Source: Pomacea canaliculata (lineage: Eukaryota > Mollusca > Gastropoda > Architaenioglossa > Ampullariidae). Taken from it: a DNA stretch of 64,000 bases. Below the pieces are notes generated by a model that saw nothing but the letters and a program-made list of their open reading frames with translations, was not told the origin of the DNA and ran no database searches. The stretch lies in contig NC_037597.1 in NCBI RefSeq assembly GCF_003073045.1, forward strand, positions 26,612,158 to 26,676,157. The letters are read 5' to 3'. Shown piece by piece: positions 35,341 to 47,575 of this stretch. Each line of letters begins with the position of its first letter. Position 1 is the first letter of the stretch. The translations under genes were made by a program, and so were the position numbers.

Positions 35341-35802
35341 TAATGGAAGGTCTGCGGTCAGCACGCACACTGGCGTACACACACACTGGATGCTGCGAGG
35401 CTGCGAGCCGCAGGCACAGTGCTGCTGCCCGTGGACTACCTTGATCATGTGACCAGCATAGCATTTCGCAAACTCGAACGGCCTTGAGACCGCCTCGTAA
35501 GTGGGGCAGTTACCTATTTTTAAACTCTATCCCTTACTTAACACCAAGCCCCAAACTCAAACAACATACTTTTCGATCCAATTATAACACAATGATACCA
35601 TTTTGCAAAGTTTGCAAACGCTCTAAAGATGAGTTTCAACCGAAAATGCACAGCGCTTGCAGACGACATTTGTTGCTGGCTGACCGACTTCTTCAAAATG
35701 CGATCAAACATAGTTTTCTTTAAAATTTCAAGGAAATAGTAAAAAAAGATGTAAAAGTGTTGAACTTTTGAACAATGACAACGGGTGAAATATTTACTTA
35801 CA

Positions 35803-36000
35803 TAAGCAACGGCGGTAAGAGTTAAAACGTGAGCCTTGTTGCCAGCCTCTTGACTGTGAGCGCAGCCTTAGTGAAGTTTACCGCGTCGCCTGCAACACTG
35901 AAAATAGGTTTCTTCCGAGTTACTTCCCTTCCACAATGGGCGTGATGGTGAGTGAGGCTGATAGAGGATGTACCTGGATACATTGCTAGAGAGGTTTTTT
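35803..36000 (-). promoter_or_regulatory. Candidate promoter and untranslated first exon of the zinc-finger gene
   Basis: A locally GC-richer patch follows long AT-rich DNA. The minus strand ends in a consensus donor at 35801. The plus strand of the same patch has ACAATGGGCGTGATG followed at once by the donor GTGAGTG, so divergent transcription is possible. No TATA box is seen. Transcription start sites cannot be placed from sequence alone. Confidence 0.35.
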
Positions 36001-38109
36001 TTTAAATTTTTTTTTTAAATAAAGGAGGTGTATTTGTTAATCGACCTTAACGTAATGAAATAAAAACTCCATTTTAGGTTGTGTCAAGCTGCAAGGGTAT
36101 TTCATTGGTTGACAGTGTATGTATCCCGTCCCCCCGCCTTAAAAAAAAAAAGCGGTGTCTCAGGTCATCAGAATCTAATCCAATGCGGATGTATCCCGAC
36201 AACCAAGCCCATTCAAAGAAGCGATAGCGAGGCCTGCTAATTATGAGTTTACCAGCAACATTTGCCGATTGAGACTTGTTTCGGCCCAGGCCATGTTCCA
36301 GCAGCCCTGATGTCTCCGGATTTTTGTTTACTAAGAAAAGTCGGTCTTCATTCGGTGAGTTGTTTCTCCGTCGCCTTGCTTTGTCGTCCTGCACAACTCT
36401 CTAAGATTATATTTCAGGGATGCCCTGAGGAAGGCCATCGTCGGATTGACAGAGAAAGAATAAAAACTTTTTTCTGAACTTTTTCAAATGTCTTCGCCTT
36501 TGGCACGTACGTGCCTAAAGTCAATGTTCACAACTGTGATTGTCTTGTGGATGCTGTAATGTCTGCAGCGAAATGAGCTTGCCTGTTGGCTGGGATATTA
36601 TGTTAAATAATGGAATTATTTAGAGTGACTGGCAAACATCAGGCAGTTGACAAAACGGACGTACTGCTCATCAACGCTCAGTAAAGGCCTCTGTGGAATG
36701 CTTCGCTGGTTGCTCCAGTCCCCACGACGACCAGCACGGGTCAGCCAACACAGGTCAGCCAGTACAGGTCAAGGAACTGAATCGACTTCTTGTCAGTATC
36801 GATAGACTTTCAATAAGCTAAGTCTCTAGTTATTTACAAGCCTACGAGTGGGTGTTCTTGTCCTCTATTCCTTCTGCTGTCATCGTGTACAGACAGTGTA
36901 CACCAGGCTAAAGTGAGCCACAAACAGCTCGCTTACATTAGAGGAGAAAAGTATGATCTGTCCTCATAAAATTTTGATAAACTTCGATTGAAAATTTTAC
37001 CCTATAGCGGCGTGAAATCTTTAGACCGAACCTTTATATCATTTTCAATGCAGGTATAGTCCCACCACCCGTTTCATCCGACAGGTGAACTATAGGTCGA
37101 ACTGTATAAAGCAGTCTGAAACAGACTCGTGTCCGTCGTCGTACATCCAGGCCGTTATTCCAAGTAGGGCTGGAACTTATGTCTAGTCCATTGTAACCAT
37201 CTTTTGTGCGCGCAATCGAATTCCATGTCGTCCACAAACCAACAAAGGGGAGGAGGAGTAACAAAAGAATCGCATTTCTGTATAGATCGGATGAAGCGCT
37301 GGAGACCAGTTCTTCCTTTGGGTGCTCCAGAGGGTCAGCAGAGGGCTGTCAGAGAAACATTTTTCTGAACTTCACGTGGAGTTCGATCCTCCAGGCGCCG
37401 TGATGGGGTGGGGGAAGAGGCTATAACACAATATAAACCGCACCTTGCCTATGTCATCAGTGTAAATTTTCATTACCCGTGACGTCAGCGGTGGTTCAGT
37501 TCGAATGAAACCAAGCAACAATAACAACAATAATAACAGTGGCAGCTTACTGATGGCTTTGCGGATCTTCGTCACCTTTGTTTTCGGAGTACCCATGTAC
37601 TCGGTCGTAGCTGAAAGGCGAACGCGACTGCATCCTTATTTCTAAGAAAGTGAGTTGAGGTCACTGCAGGCGGATAACATTTTGCGCTGCAAGCCTGTGA
37701 AAACATCGCATTTATCATCGTCCGAGGCCAAGACCTCGTTTCTCGCAATGTCAAGAAAACAGCATCAATAAAAAGTTGGCTTGCTGCATATATGTTTATG
37801 ACACATGATTACCACGTACTGGATGCTCGACTGCACGTTACAATTGTCAGTGACGTCACGAGTTCAATCCCGCGACGAGGACAAATAAATAAAATTACAA
37901 ATGATAATACGCTATTTGATCATCTGAATGCACTCATAGCTGTCTATAAAGGAGACGTCAGCGTTGTTCAGAACTGTGAACTGCAGTTCAGACCTGGATT
38001 TCATGTCGATCCTGATTTTACGACAACTTCTACTATTTTTGTTTGTTGTTGCCGGTTGAGGATGGAGCAAAGAATAAGCTCGCATAAAATATTTGAATAA
38101 GGCGGTCTT
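36001..38109. other. Intergenic DNA with one weak candidate exon
   Basis: No named gene. On minus, an open segment at about 37347-37140 starts after a good acceptor (TTTCTCTGACAG) and encodes a hydrophobic stretch ILLLLLPFVGLWTTW followed by a polar region, ending near a GTACGA donor. It resembles a signal-anchor exon but has no ATG and no known relative. An AAT/AAC trinucleotide patch lies at 37516-37537. Confidence 0.35.
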
Positions 38110-38355
38110 GAAGGTGGGGCAACTTTGAGGTACGTTGGTTTGATTGGTTGATTTAGTAGGTAAGTGTCTTGAGGTGATTTCGCACAGTCGGGGAGATGGA
38201 GGGAGGAGGAAACTGGAGTACCTGGTGAAAACTTCTGACACGCAGACCTGTGAATAGGTGTCACATACAGAGCGTGTCCTCAGACGAGACCTGAACCCAG
38301 AACCTCTCATTGTAGTGAAACAAGTGTTTTAACTACTGCACTACTGGGAACCCCA
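38110..38355 (-). repeat. tRNA-derived SINE, minus strand
   Basis: Read on minus from about 38355: an A-box-like TAGTGCAGTAGTTAAAACACTTG (split over positions), a B-box-like GGGTTCAGGTCTCG, then CAGGTACTCCAGTTTCCTCC and CCCTCCATCTCCCC. It shares its layout and its TACTCCRGTTTCCTCC-type core with 20830-21095. Confidence 0.6.
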
Positions 38356-38916
38356 AGTTTTACACAAGCATGTAAACTCTTACTTATATATAATATTATA
38401 TATATATATCTATTATGAGCGCGCTCGCACACACACACGCACACGAGACCAGTATAAACAAGTTTTATCTTTTCAAGGAACCAGCTTACAGCTATCCACA
38501 TTGTCTCCAAATGGAGAGTAGATTTTTCACTGTTGCCAGCATTTCTTGTAGAGGCTATAGAGTTTTTATTTAATTTTGATATCTCGTGCAGTGATGATGT
38601 ATTAGTAAGCCTTGTGGCTTGTGCAGATCCCGTAGGAACGAGTGTGGAATTATCTGCCCCTTTCTCTTAGAACACACCGTCAAGTCCGGCTTCAAAACCC
38701 ATCTTGCATAATCAAACCTACTTTTCTTCTCCCTCATTAGTTTTTCATTTTTGCCCATGTAGTAAGTTCATACCTGCTATGGTATCATCTGTTGTTGTTG
38801 TTGTTATTATTATTATTAGCATCAAACTACTTTCAACGTAGGTTTAACAAAAGCTTGACTCTGTCTCCCCCTTTCTCTCTCTCTCACAGCCACACTCGCA
38901 TTTATACACACGCGCT

Positions 38917-38938
38917 CACACACACACACACACACACG
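38917..38938 (+). repeat. (CA)n microsatellite
   Basis: About ten CA units after a TC-rich tract (38865-38885). Confidence 0.9.
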
Positions 38939-39984
38939 AACAAAGGTCATAGTTTTTCTTATCAAATTACACACAATGTAAAATATTTATAACTGTATAC
39001 AAGGCCTTGAACGTTTTTCTAATCGGGTTACATAAAGAGATATCTCACACTCACAATGTTTATTCAGCGGCCGTTTGCAACGGGACAGATCTTCTTTACG
39101 GACTCGGCCACGATAACCCACATTTGTTCGTGACAATTATCGAGCAAGAAAACACCAGTTTACAGACGACAAGACAATGGAAACATTGGCTCCAACTTGC
39201 GAGGGCTTAATATTACATGAGTCTCGTGTAAGAGATTCTGCTTTTCTGCGGGTCGATTGCAGAAGTAGCTAAGTCTCTGGTGTTCACATAGGAATCTGCA
39301 GACAGGCGTCACCAGCTTCCATCCCTCACAGAAGCATCCTCCCAGCGAGGGGTGGCCCAGCACTCGTCCTTGAAAGACCAGTTCCAGTACAGACTGTCTC
39401 ACTTTGAAGCTTGTGTCGAGAGCCGAGAGTGAAATGAAGGTTCATCCCTTCTGTAAAACTTATCTGAAGCAAAGCAATGTGCAATCATTATATTGTTTAT
39501 GTCCAGACAATTGTTGCTCTCTTGACCAAAGAGCAGGTTTCAGTTAAAAACCGTTTTCTGTCCTTGGTTGTGTCCATGAAGCTGACAGTTCGTATGGGTA
39601 GAGCCCAGTACACCATACATAGTCCGCAAATGTGAGTATAAATTGACAAAAGGTGATAGGGAATGCATACATCAACGTATACATTCAGACAAATGTACAT
39701 TCACACATAATGAGAGCGCACATACAAACACACGCGCGCGCTCGCGGTCACAGATGAACTGGGAACATCAATAGCAAATATTCGAATGCCAATCACACAA
39801 TATTTCATAACACAGTATTTGGCTCGAGTCGACTGCAACATCTGGTTTCATAATAAAGGCAGTTCGAGCTGGTGAACTTTGTTCTTCTCACTTACCCTGA
39901 ACTGCAGAGTCTTCGCCAACCAGGAGGAATGAAATTTTTAAGTTCTAAATAGCGCCAGCAAACTCCATGACTGCCCAACGCATG

Positions 39985-40037
39985 CATGCACGCACGCACG
40001 CACGCACACACAGGCACACACATATATATATATATAG
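39985..40037 (+). repeat. Compound (CGCA)n-(CA)n-(TA)n microsatellite
   Basis: Four tetranucleotide units of GCAC type run into CA and then TA repeats. This alternating purine-pyrimidine stretch is prone to Z-DNA. Confidence 0.85.
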
Positions 40038-41599
40038 AGCCCTCCTCCATACTCACGTGCACACAAGCGCGAGCACAGAGACAGAGAGAGAAATATAACG
40101 CACACGACCGTGCTCACCACGTTCCAGTCTGATTCCATTTACATTGCCGAGAACCAACATTTAAAAAAATTGCTCAGGCCTTTTAATCATAAATCGAAAA
40201 GACCTGGTTTATTTTTAGTTATTGAAAATGTCTCCTACACAGCAGGTATTAGTTCGTTAGCCGGCAATTAACCGAGAAATGATTGTGTAATGCAACGGGA
40301 CTGCTCTTGGAATTGACCAGTGGAAGTGGGTGGCAAAGGTGAGAGGACAAACAAAACCCAGCAAAGATGAAAATCTACAAACCCAGACAGCAGAGATGGA
40401 CATCTAAAAGCCCTGACAGCATGACAAAGTCCAACAGAAATAAACATCTTTTTTATCATCACGTGACAGGTTTTCTTCAATGTCCTTTCTGTTCCCGGCC
40501 CTCATCCCTGCCTAACTGCGGGATACCAGATGTGTTGTATATGTATGTGTATGTTTATGCATGCTATGTGCATGGATATGTTTGTTGTGTGCATATAATT
40601 GTCGCCTACATTACATATGCACGCAAACTGTCTACCTCGCTAACTAACTTCCGAGCTCTCGCCATTATTCCGACCCACGTATCTAGTCGCTAACACATTT
40701 CTCCATCTCTTCGCTCGTTGTCAGTGAACACAGCTTGCACACTCGCTCCAGTTATGTCTCTGGTCGCTCCTCCTGCTCACACTTCAGGGAGGAAAAGTCG
40801 ATAGACGCGTCCCGCCTCGGCATAATGCAACGGCTGCACAAACGTCACGCCCGAGCGACCGTGACAAAGTAGTGACCGGCTTACCATGGCTGCTGGTCCG
40901 TGGTGGAGCCTGCCTTCTCGACCTTTCATGTCAACCTCTTTGAGAGACTACCTGGGATGCTAAGTCAGCTTGGAGTTGGGTCAAGAAATAAGAACAAGAC
41001 AGCCAAGCCACGCTACTGGTCAGCTTCTCTTGTTTTTCGAATCGGGGTTCGAACCTCTGCGACTCAAGCGCGCGAACAATGTTGACTAAAGTGTCCCTGA
41101 AAAAGAACGATGCACGGAAGAAGCTGGCCAAAGCAGTAAGTCTCACACACCTGCTCAGGTGAGGCAGTGGGAAAGGGTGGAGATTGTGGGAGAGGGTGGT
41201 GACATGCAGGACAGCAGAAGTCGATGGCTCAGGCAGGTGATCGATTCTAACGTGGTCGAACGGGCCCAGCCAAGCTGGCAGGTGCATCTGACCCTCCCTC
41301 CCCATCCTCCTTGTCTCTGTACGCCAGGCATAGCGAAGCGCAGGGTAGGGCAGGGCAGGGCAGGTGAGCATAGCAAGACGCTGGGCAGGGCACTCCACAG
41401 GCAGGAGGTGAGTAATAAGGGTTTACAGAATTATTTGTTGTTATTGTATTGTCATTTATGTCAAAGAATTATATTTCTACGCTCAAGAATTCTGCACACA
41501 GGACACATTTCCAGACTACTGAAACAATGGCAGTCTTTCGCTGGTGTCCTATGGCAACAACATCCAATCAGCATTTAGCACTCTTCTGGACACCGAAGA

Positions 41600-41650
41600 A
41601 GTGGTGGTGTTGGTGGTGGTGGTGGTGGTCGTGGTGGTGGTGGTGGGGAG
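41600..41650 (+). repeat. (TGG)n trinucleotide tract
   Basis: About fifteen near-perfect GGT/TGG units with one CGT interruption. The G-rich strand could fold into G-quadruplex-like structures. Just upstream (41345-41362) is a short (GGCAG)n pentamer run. Confidence 0.9.
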
Positions 41651-42899
41651 GTTGTCGAGAGTATGTTCGTGGCTTATTGCATTCTTTCACTGTGAGTGTA
41701 TTTTATGAACTACACCATCTCAGCATCACTGACATACACAAGGAGCAATATATCTGAATCGAAGAGAAGTTCTGAGTCTGACAAAGCGGTTTTCACAGTT
41801 GCCTGCTGTTGCCACAGTAATCATTTTAGTTAGTGAATAGCACAAACAAAGCAAAACTACGAAAGAAAAGCCTGCCCTAGTCACGGTCTGCCTATGTCCA
41901 GCTCTTCCACCTTTATGAGCTGGCGGCGAGAGAACATTTGTCGGCTGCTGCTATTGTCCTTTCTTCCCGAGTGAGGGAAGAACTGAACAGGAAGTGTGAG
42001 CGGTTTGAGAGAATAAAGCCTGTCACTCTTCTGAATCATAGATTCGATGTATAGTAACGAGCATAAACAGCACAACCACAAACTCATTTAATAATAATGG
42101 CTTTTGATACACACCTAGTTTAAAACAACAACAATTCTCTAAACTATTTCTTGTGTTTGTTTGCATAATATATTTTATGTACATAAAGGATATAAAAAGA
42201 AACCTCTTAATGCTAGCGAATTTTGTTTCCTCTTTCTTGAGTAATAAAGAGCGCATGCTCGCACATGTGTATAAGGGCTGGTCGTAAAACCTGTAATAAA
42301 AATATTATTTCTTATTTGTTGTTTTGTATATATATATATACACACAGAGATGATTGGGCAAGCACATCACGGTGAAATTCACAGGCAGAAGGCAAAACAT
42401 CACATTTCTTTTTTTACAATGATTTGTTTCTGTAATAAATAATTATTTATTGTTAACATATATCTCGCAGCAGTGTTAATTTGTTGAACAAGATTCTTTG
42501 CCAACTGTTATTTTGGAATCAATGTCTGATGCTGCAATGTGCATCTTCTATGCTACTTTTCTCTGAGGGTGTCAAAGATGCTCGAGCTCACACTGTAAAC
42601 AGTTGTTTTGCTCCTTGCAGCGAGCTTTTGTTTTCACTGACTTTCATACCTTCGATATACTGTGGTTTAGCTGATTGAACACTGGTCATTCTTCTGAAAT
42701 CCTGACACGAAATGTCGACCACATATTGACCTTTGCTGTCAGGGTGAAGGATATCGGGAGAACAGATGATACTTTCCTCCTGCTTTTTAAATTCATCGTA
42801 GTGACAGTTCATAACACAACAGTATCTTTTCCACCCATCTCTTTACGTTCATATATCTCGATACAGGCCATTGAGTGGCTAGTAGACTGAATCCTCACT

Positions 42900-43230
42900 T
42901 CCCGGATAGTTTGCACTGCGCATGCGCTAAATAATTGACAAATACCCTCATTGCTTATTGAAAGCACGAACTTGTATTACTGGACTGCTTGCAGGCGATT
43001 TTGTTCGCAAATTAACTACTAAAAGCTTCCGGTTTAGCCAGGTTTCAGCTTGACTGCTAGAATGAGGCTGATGTATACTAAGCTTCCGGTTTAGTCACAT
43101 TTCTTGTTTAGGCTCGCCGAGACTAACAGCGGGAACTCTTCGCAAGAGGCTAAGCATTGGTCTCGGCAGACAGACAGCAATCCACCTGTACACTTCCATG
43201 TTGAATCAAAATACTTGTTTGGCAAACACA
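42900..43230 (+). promoter_or_regulatory. Candidate promoter and first exon with NRF-1 and paired ETS sites
   Basis: A perfect NRF-1 palindrome GCGCATGCGC is at 42918-42927. A 15-bp exact direct repeat (AAGCTTCCGGTTTAG-type) at 43023-43037 and 43080-43094 holds the ETS/GABP core on the reverse strand (ACCGGAAGC). A usable donor ACACA|GTAAGC lies at 43231. This set is typical of housekeeping promoters in animals. A short uORF starts at the ATG near 43062. No downstream coding exon was recognised. Confidence 0.4.
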
Positions 43231-43505
43231 GTAAGCACACGTACCTTTTGAATCCTTCTCCCGACTCAAAACCTTTCTTTCAGAGCCTGTTTCATTATTT
43301 GCATGGCGCTGATGTCTTCAGTCACCACATCCGCCTTTTCGTAATTATGTGCGCGACAAAACATGCTCTGCTCCCACGAAAAGAGAAATAACTTTTTGAA
43401 GTGTGTAAAATGTATGTTTATAATAAGGAAGTGTCTAGAGAAGACAGCGTGTTTAGTAACCATAGAAACCATTTTTTTTCTTGATGTAAATTTTGTTTGT
43501 GGTTG

Positions 43506-43695
43506 GCGGCCGGGTGGCGCAACGGTTAGCGCCTGTCACCAATACAGTGAGGGTTAGCTGTCTTGGGTTCAACTCTCGTCTTGGGCACGCCATTATTTCT
43601 CTGCAATTGGCATTTTTTTACAGGACTGGTTGCCGTAATATAACCTTAGTTGCTGGTTCGGCGTAAAACAGCAATTCATCTTCATGTTTTAGTTG
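43506..43695 (+). repeat. tRNA-derived SINE (second family), plus strand
   Basis: Starts GGCCGGGTGGCGCAACGG with A-box TGGCGCAACGGTTAGCGC and B-box GGGTTCAACTC about 45 bp later. The tail has GCCGTAATATAACC, then TTGCTGGTTCGGCGTAAAA and ends TTCATCTTCATG. The tail differs from the SINEs at 48.9 and 60 kb, so it is a separate family. It is not a functional tRNA: the acceptor stem and CCA end are missing. Confidence 0.75.
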
Positions 43696-46469
43696 TGCTG
43701 TGAAAGTACATAATCATGACTATTTCACACACACAGACACACACATGGCATTTCCAAAGTATCTACACACGTTGCTCACACATGCTTGCTTGGAAATTCA
43801 TGAAACGATAATGTTGATCGTCTGAATGCCTGAACTGTAGACTGAGATTACACACATAATTTTGTTTATTATTGTAAGAGCCGATATGGTCGAAAAACAC
43901 TACACGTATCAACAGCCGACATCAAGAAGTAGTCTTCTTCGGCTCAGAATAAAGATCACATGCAAAGGGAAGGAGAAGGAGAGATGAAGAGTGAGTGAGG
44001 AAGGCAAGAATCCTACTTCAACACATCTTCAGTCGTCTAACAATGTGAACTGCGCTCACCATGGCGAGGTCGGCTCGGTAGACAACTGCTTATTGTCACC
44101 CAAGAGGTGGTGGAGAAGTGTGAATATGAAAGTTCACCTCCAGCCATCGATTGTGCGTTAGGCTCCCTGGTCTCGCCTCTATTCCTGCTTCATGCAACCC
44201 GCCCCTGTTCGTGCTAGACTAACTCGAAGAATATCTAGGATGAACAGTAGATCATCAGGAGTCGAAACAGGACGAAAATTCTACACGTATATGCGATCAA
44301 CCAGAAATCGACCAAGGTTTTGGGTTTTTAAAGACTCTTCACCTGTGAAATAGTTTGTGATATCTGAAAAGCGGACTGAGAAAGGCAGAATGCTTTAGAC
44401 TATAAGACCAAGATGAGACAAAGAACGTTGTCCATGAATTTCCTATTTTCAAAAGAGAATCACGATGGTTCCAGATATGAAGAGCGCAGAGACCTGGAAT
44501 AAACATAGGATATCACAAAGATACACAGAAGCGGTCTGGTTGATGATGTGCAAATAAACGTTAGACAGCTTATAATCTATTCTGTACAGGATGGTGACTC
44601 AGTTTCATCTTTTCAAGTAGAGAGATGACAGGGACCTTCTTATGTCCTCCTTAATGAGAGCGGCAGAATATTTAGACACTTCCTGGAGTTTTTGGAGGAG
44701 GTGACCTAGAATGTCAGCGAACAGTTTCCATAGTTAGGGTAAACTAATTTCCAGTCCGTGTGAAAGGAAGGCTTGTGGCCATTTTCAGCCTCCGGTTGGC
44801 ACGTGCGTGAGGATGTAGGCTGCACATATTATTGTGACATGTAGCATGCTTCTATACAGCTCTACACCCCTTCCTTCCTTCAATGACCATCGAGAGGGCA
44901 AGGCTAACGGTGTAGTTGGAGGAGATATAAATATCAGTTTCACTGACAATCATGTGCCACGGGGATGCCTGCGCTGGTTCCAGCCAGAACCCGCGCTCAG
45001 TGCACAAAGGGCATGGGCTGGAGTGTTGGCAGACGCGCACTTGACCAGAAGGTAGCAACGGACAGAACGGCGTAGAAAGGACCACAAACTGACCTGAATT
45101 TTTCTGGGTCACGTTTACGTCCGTGTAACGTCTTTCTAATTTTAAATGCAGAATGGAAGCTGGTATAAGTGAGTGCACGGGGCATCAGAGGTCTGATCTT
45201 CCAAAGATTCTTCCGTTCCTCACTCACTCTCTTTCTCTTTCCCTTCTATGTCTCTCTTTCTCTCTGACATACAAAGACATAAAACACACGCTCTCTCTTC
45301 TCTCTCTTTTTCACACACACACATACATATGATACAAACAAACAAAAGCACAGTATTAACTATCCTTCGAGATAGGGTTACCACAATATGTCGAGGCTGT
45401 TCTGTTTCTTCCTTCACAGGTGCGTGACACGCACATTAGTCCTTCCTCCACATGAGCAAAGGAAGGAAATAAGATGAGGTAACACTCAGAGACAGTCCGA
45501 AATCCGAACCCATGGCGCTCGGATTTCACTGTCGTGGTGACAAAGCCATTGCACAGTCATTTGTCCCAAATATGACTTGGGATTCATTTAGTAGAGAAAA
45601 CTGTCGCTTGGCAGGTGTACAAACAGTTCACGGCTATACTTTTCTCTCTTGGTTGACGAATGACAGCTTTGTCGTCTGCCAAGCTGCTGCCTTTTTTCCA
45701 GCAGTCTGCATGGATATTGGTAGCTCTGGCTCCCCTCAGGACCTTTAACCTCTTGACATTTCTCAAAGCGTACGTATTGAGCTGGTGTTTCCTTTTTGGA
45801 CGATTTGATTGGCTGTTGACTGCGTGTCCGACCACGTCAGACTTTTGGGCAGCTGCAAAACGAGTGTTAGAACAGCTTGCTGTACACAGTATCCAGATAC
45901 ATATCCCCTTTCCATATTAACGAGGTCCATGTAGTGTGCTTCTGCCGTCACACAACCGTGCTAACGTACTAATCATGTGGCTCGCCATCATTTTACAAAC
46001 AGCAGTTGATGGAACATTAAAGGGAATTGTTCAGACCTTTTCAGTTAGATAGACAGAGAGAAGTGAAAAACAACAATCGGGATGTAATTTGATGAGCGAG
46101 CGAAGTGATCAGACAGAATAGAAGGGGGAGAGGGTTACAACCTTGGGGATGGGGAGGAGAGGTTGCAATTTGATAGACAGAGAGAAGGGAGGAGTGTGTG
46201 TGTGGAAATTGAGAGAGAGAGAGACAGAGAGACAAGTACAGTTGCTGGAGTATGGACTTGTTCTATACCTAAGATGGAGAGAGGTTGGATGAAGAAAAAA
46301 GAACAGAGATAAACAGAGGAAGAGGGAGGGAGAGGTGCTACAGTTGTTGGAGTATGGACAGTACGCGAATAATCTATCGGCGTGTGCGGTTTGTAGTCGA
46401 TGGCGCGCAGCATCATGAGCGGGGTGTGGAAGGAGGAGAGAAGAGAGGATCGATCGGTTGCCATCACAT
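43696..46469. other. Intergenic DNA, no gene recognised
   Basis: No coding exon stands out. TC/CT-rich and CA-rich simple stretches occur at 45225-45330, and a (GA)n tract at 46210-46232. Confidence 0.5.
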
Positions 46470-46880
46470 ACTCGCACAACGCTGGACGCTTGGGCCGGGG
46501 CAGGCCTGTGCTAGAGTGCCCTCCCTTCTTCTCCTTCTCCTGCCTGTCGACTCCCCCTGCCTGTCGGAGCTGGCCTGCTCTTGCCCGCTCCAGCTCTTAC
46601 AATCCCCCCTCCCCTCTTTCTCTCTCTCTCCCCACACACCCACCCTCTCTGCCTGCACACGTACACACGCACGCTCGCGCACCCACACGAGAACCCGGCC
46701 ACCACGACGACGACGACAACTGCAGCTACCAGTCGGCCGGCAGTTCCCTCCGGATGCGCTCCTGCGCGGAGACCGTGGTGCGTGGCGACTGGCTGTTCTT
46801 GCACGTGCCCGAGCGGTGAAGTCGTGTGCTCATCCACCGAAGCCGTGATTCCCCTTTACCCCGGCCCGGGCCACTAGCCA
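46470..46880. promoter_or_regulatory. GC-rich, CpG-rich island
   Basis: GC content rises sharply over the AT-rich surroundings, with many CpGs and several overlapping open frames on both strands that result from the composition. One candidate plus exon (about 46724-46818) has acceptor AACTGCAG and a GTGAAG donor and reads SYQSAGSSLRMRSC; no family is known to me. Best called an island or promoter-like region of unknown gene. Confidence 0.35.
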
Positions 46881-47329
46881 CGACCTTCACGTTGTCCTTG
46901 TCGCCCCTCGCCTTCTTCTCCTCCTGCTGCCTTTCAGTCATCTTGCCAAAAAAGATGTAGGAGGATTCAGCGGAAAGTTGGACCGCCAGAGGCAAGCGTT
47001 TCCTCGACACACTGTCGGAACGAGTTCAAACACCAGCTGGACCTCCTCAACCAGGCGAGACTACGTTTTCAGATGCCGGGAGGGACATTGCAAGCTCCTG
47101 CAGTCCATGTTGTGTCTATGTGCTTGGTTCTGGCCACCCCACCACCGACATAATTGTATCGAAGTGTGGTAGGAGTGTTATATGTTGTCTTTCCCATAAT
47201 CCCTCTCTTCTGTTTTAACACATCATCGGTGGATTAAAAAAAATAGTTCCGTGTTTGTGATAAAGGCTTTAATTGGTCTCGTCACTTCTTCAGTTCTACA
47301 ACCTTCTCTCTCACCGCCATCGACGACCG

Positions 47330-47575
47330 ATCCATTTCCAGCCTGCATTGCTGCTGCCAGTCCGCCTTCCGCTCGCTTCCGCCTCTCAAACCGCCGCTCG
47401 GCATTCTCCGGTAATCTCCGGCAATTTACGGCAGGCGGCGACGTCATTTCTCCTGCGCGCACATAATCAATATGGCGGACGTTCTGTGCTGCGCCATGCC
47501 GCTTCCCAAGCTTCGCTGAGGGCTTGTACGGTGTCACCCCCTACACTGCGGTCCTCCGAGTGCTTCGAGAGGCAG
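47330..47575 (+). promoter_or_regulatory. Candidate promoter and first exon with YY1-type start
   Basis: A CpG-rich stretch holds GACGTCAT (CRE-like, 47440-47447) and CAATATGGCGGAC at about 47469-47481, a YY1 initiator-type motif like the one at the COMMD1 start. The ATG at 47472 opens only a 15-residue uORF ending at 47519. A consensus donor GGCAG|GTAAGT follows with the exon ending at 47575. It looks like the untranslated first exon of a plus-strand gene whose next exons I cannot identify. Confidence 0.45.

Larger units (their letters stand above)
32759..35802 (-). other. Inferred 5' UTR intron of the zinc-finger gene
   Basis: On minus, a strong donor TTAT|GTAAGTAAAT starts at 35801 and the acceptor CCACAG ends at 32760. 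Splicing them gives a leader without an ATG, so translation would start at 32740. The intron holds a decayed LINE (32955-33420) and otherwise featureless AT-rich DNA, with A-rich runs at 33716-33776. Inferred from splice motifs only. Confidence 0.4.

Noticed and set aside
40931..41578. 155-, 139- and 102-codon frames around 41 kb
   Set aside because: They run through GGCAG and TGG repeats and low-complexity Pro/Trp-rich translations.
43506..43580. Possible tRNA gene
   Set aside because: A and B boxes are present but the acceptor and anticodon stems do not close, and a SINE tail follows.
44852..45227. 108-codon minus frame with several Cys residues
   Set aside because: No start context, splice sites or family resemblance; the plus strand is open as well.
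46285..46877. Many long overlapping open frames on both strands (up to 187 codons)
   Set aside because: The DNA is GC-rich and low-complexity (CA, TC and GAC runs), so stops are rare in all frames. The translations are His/Thr/Ser/Arg-rich without domains.
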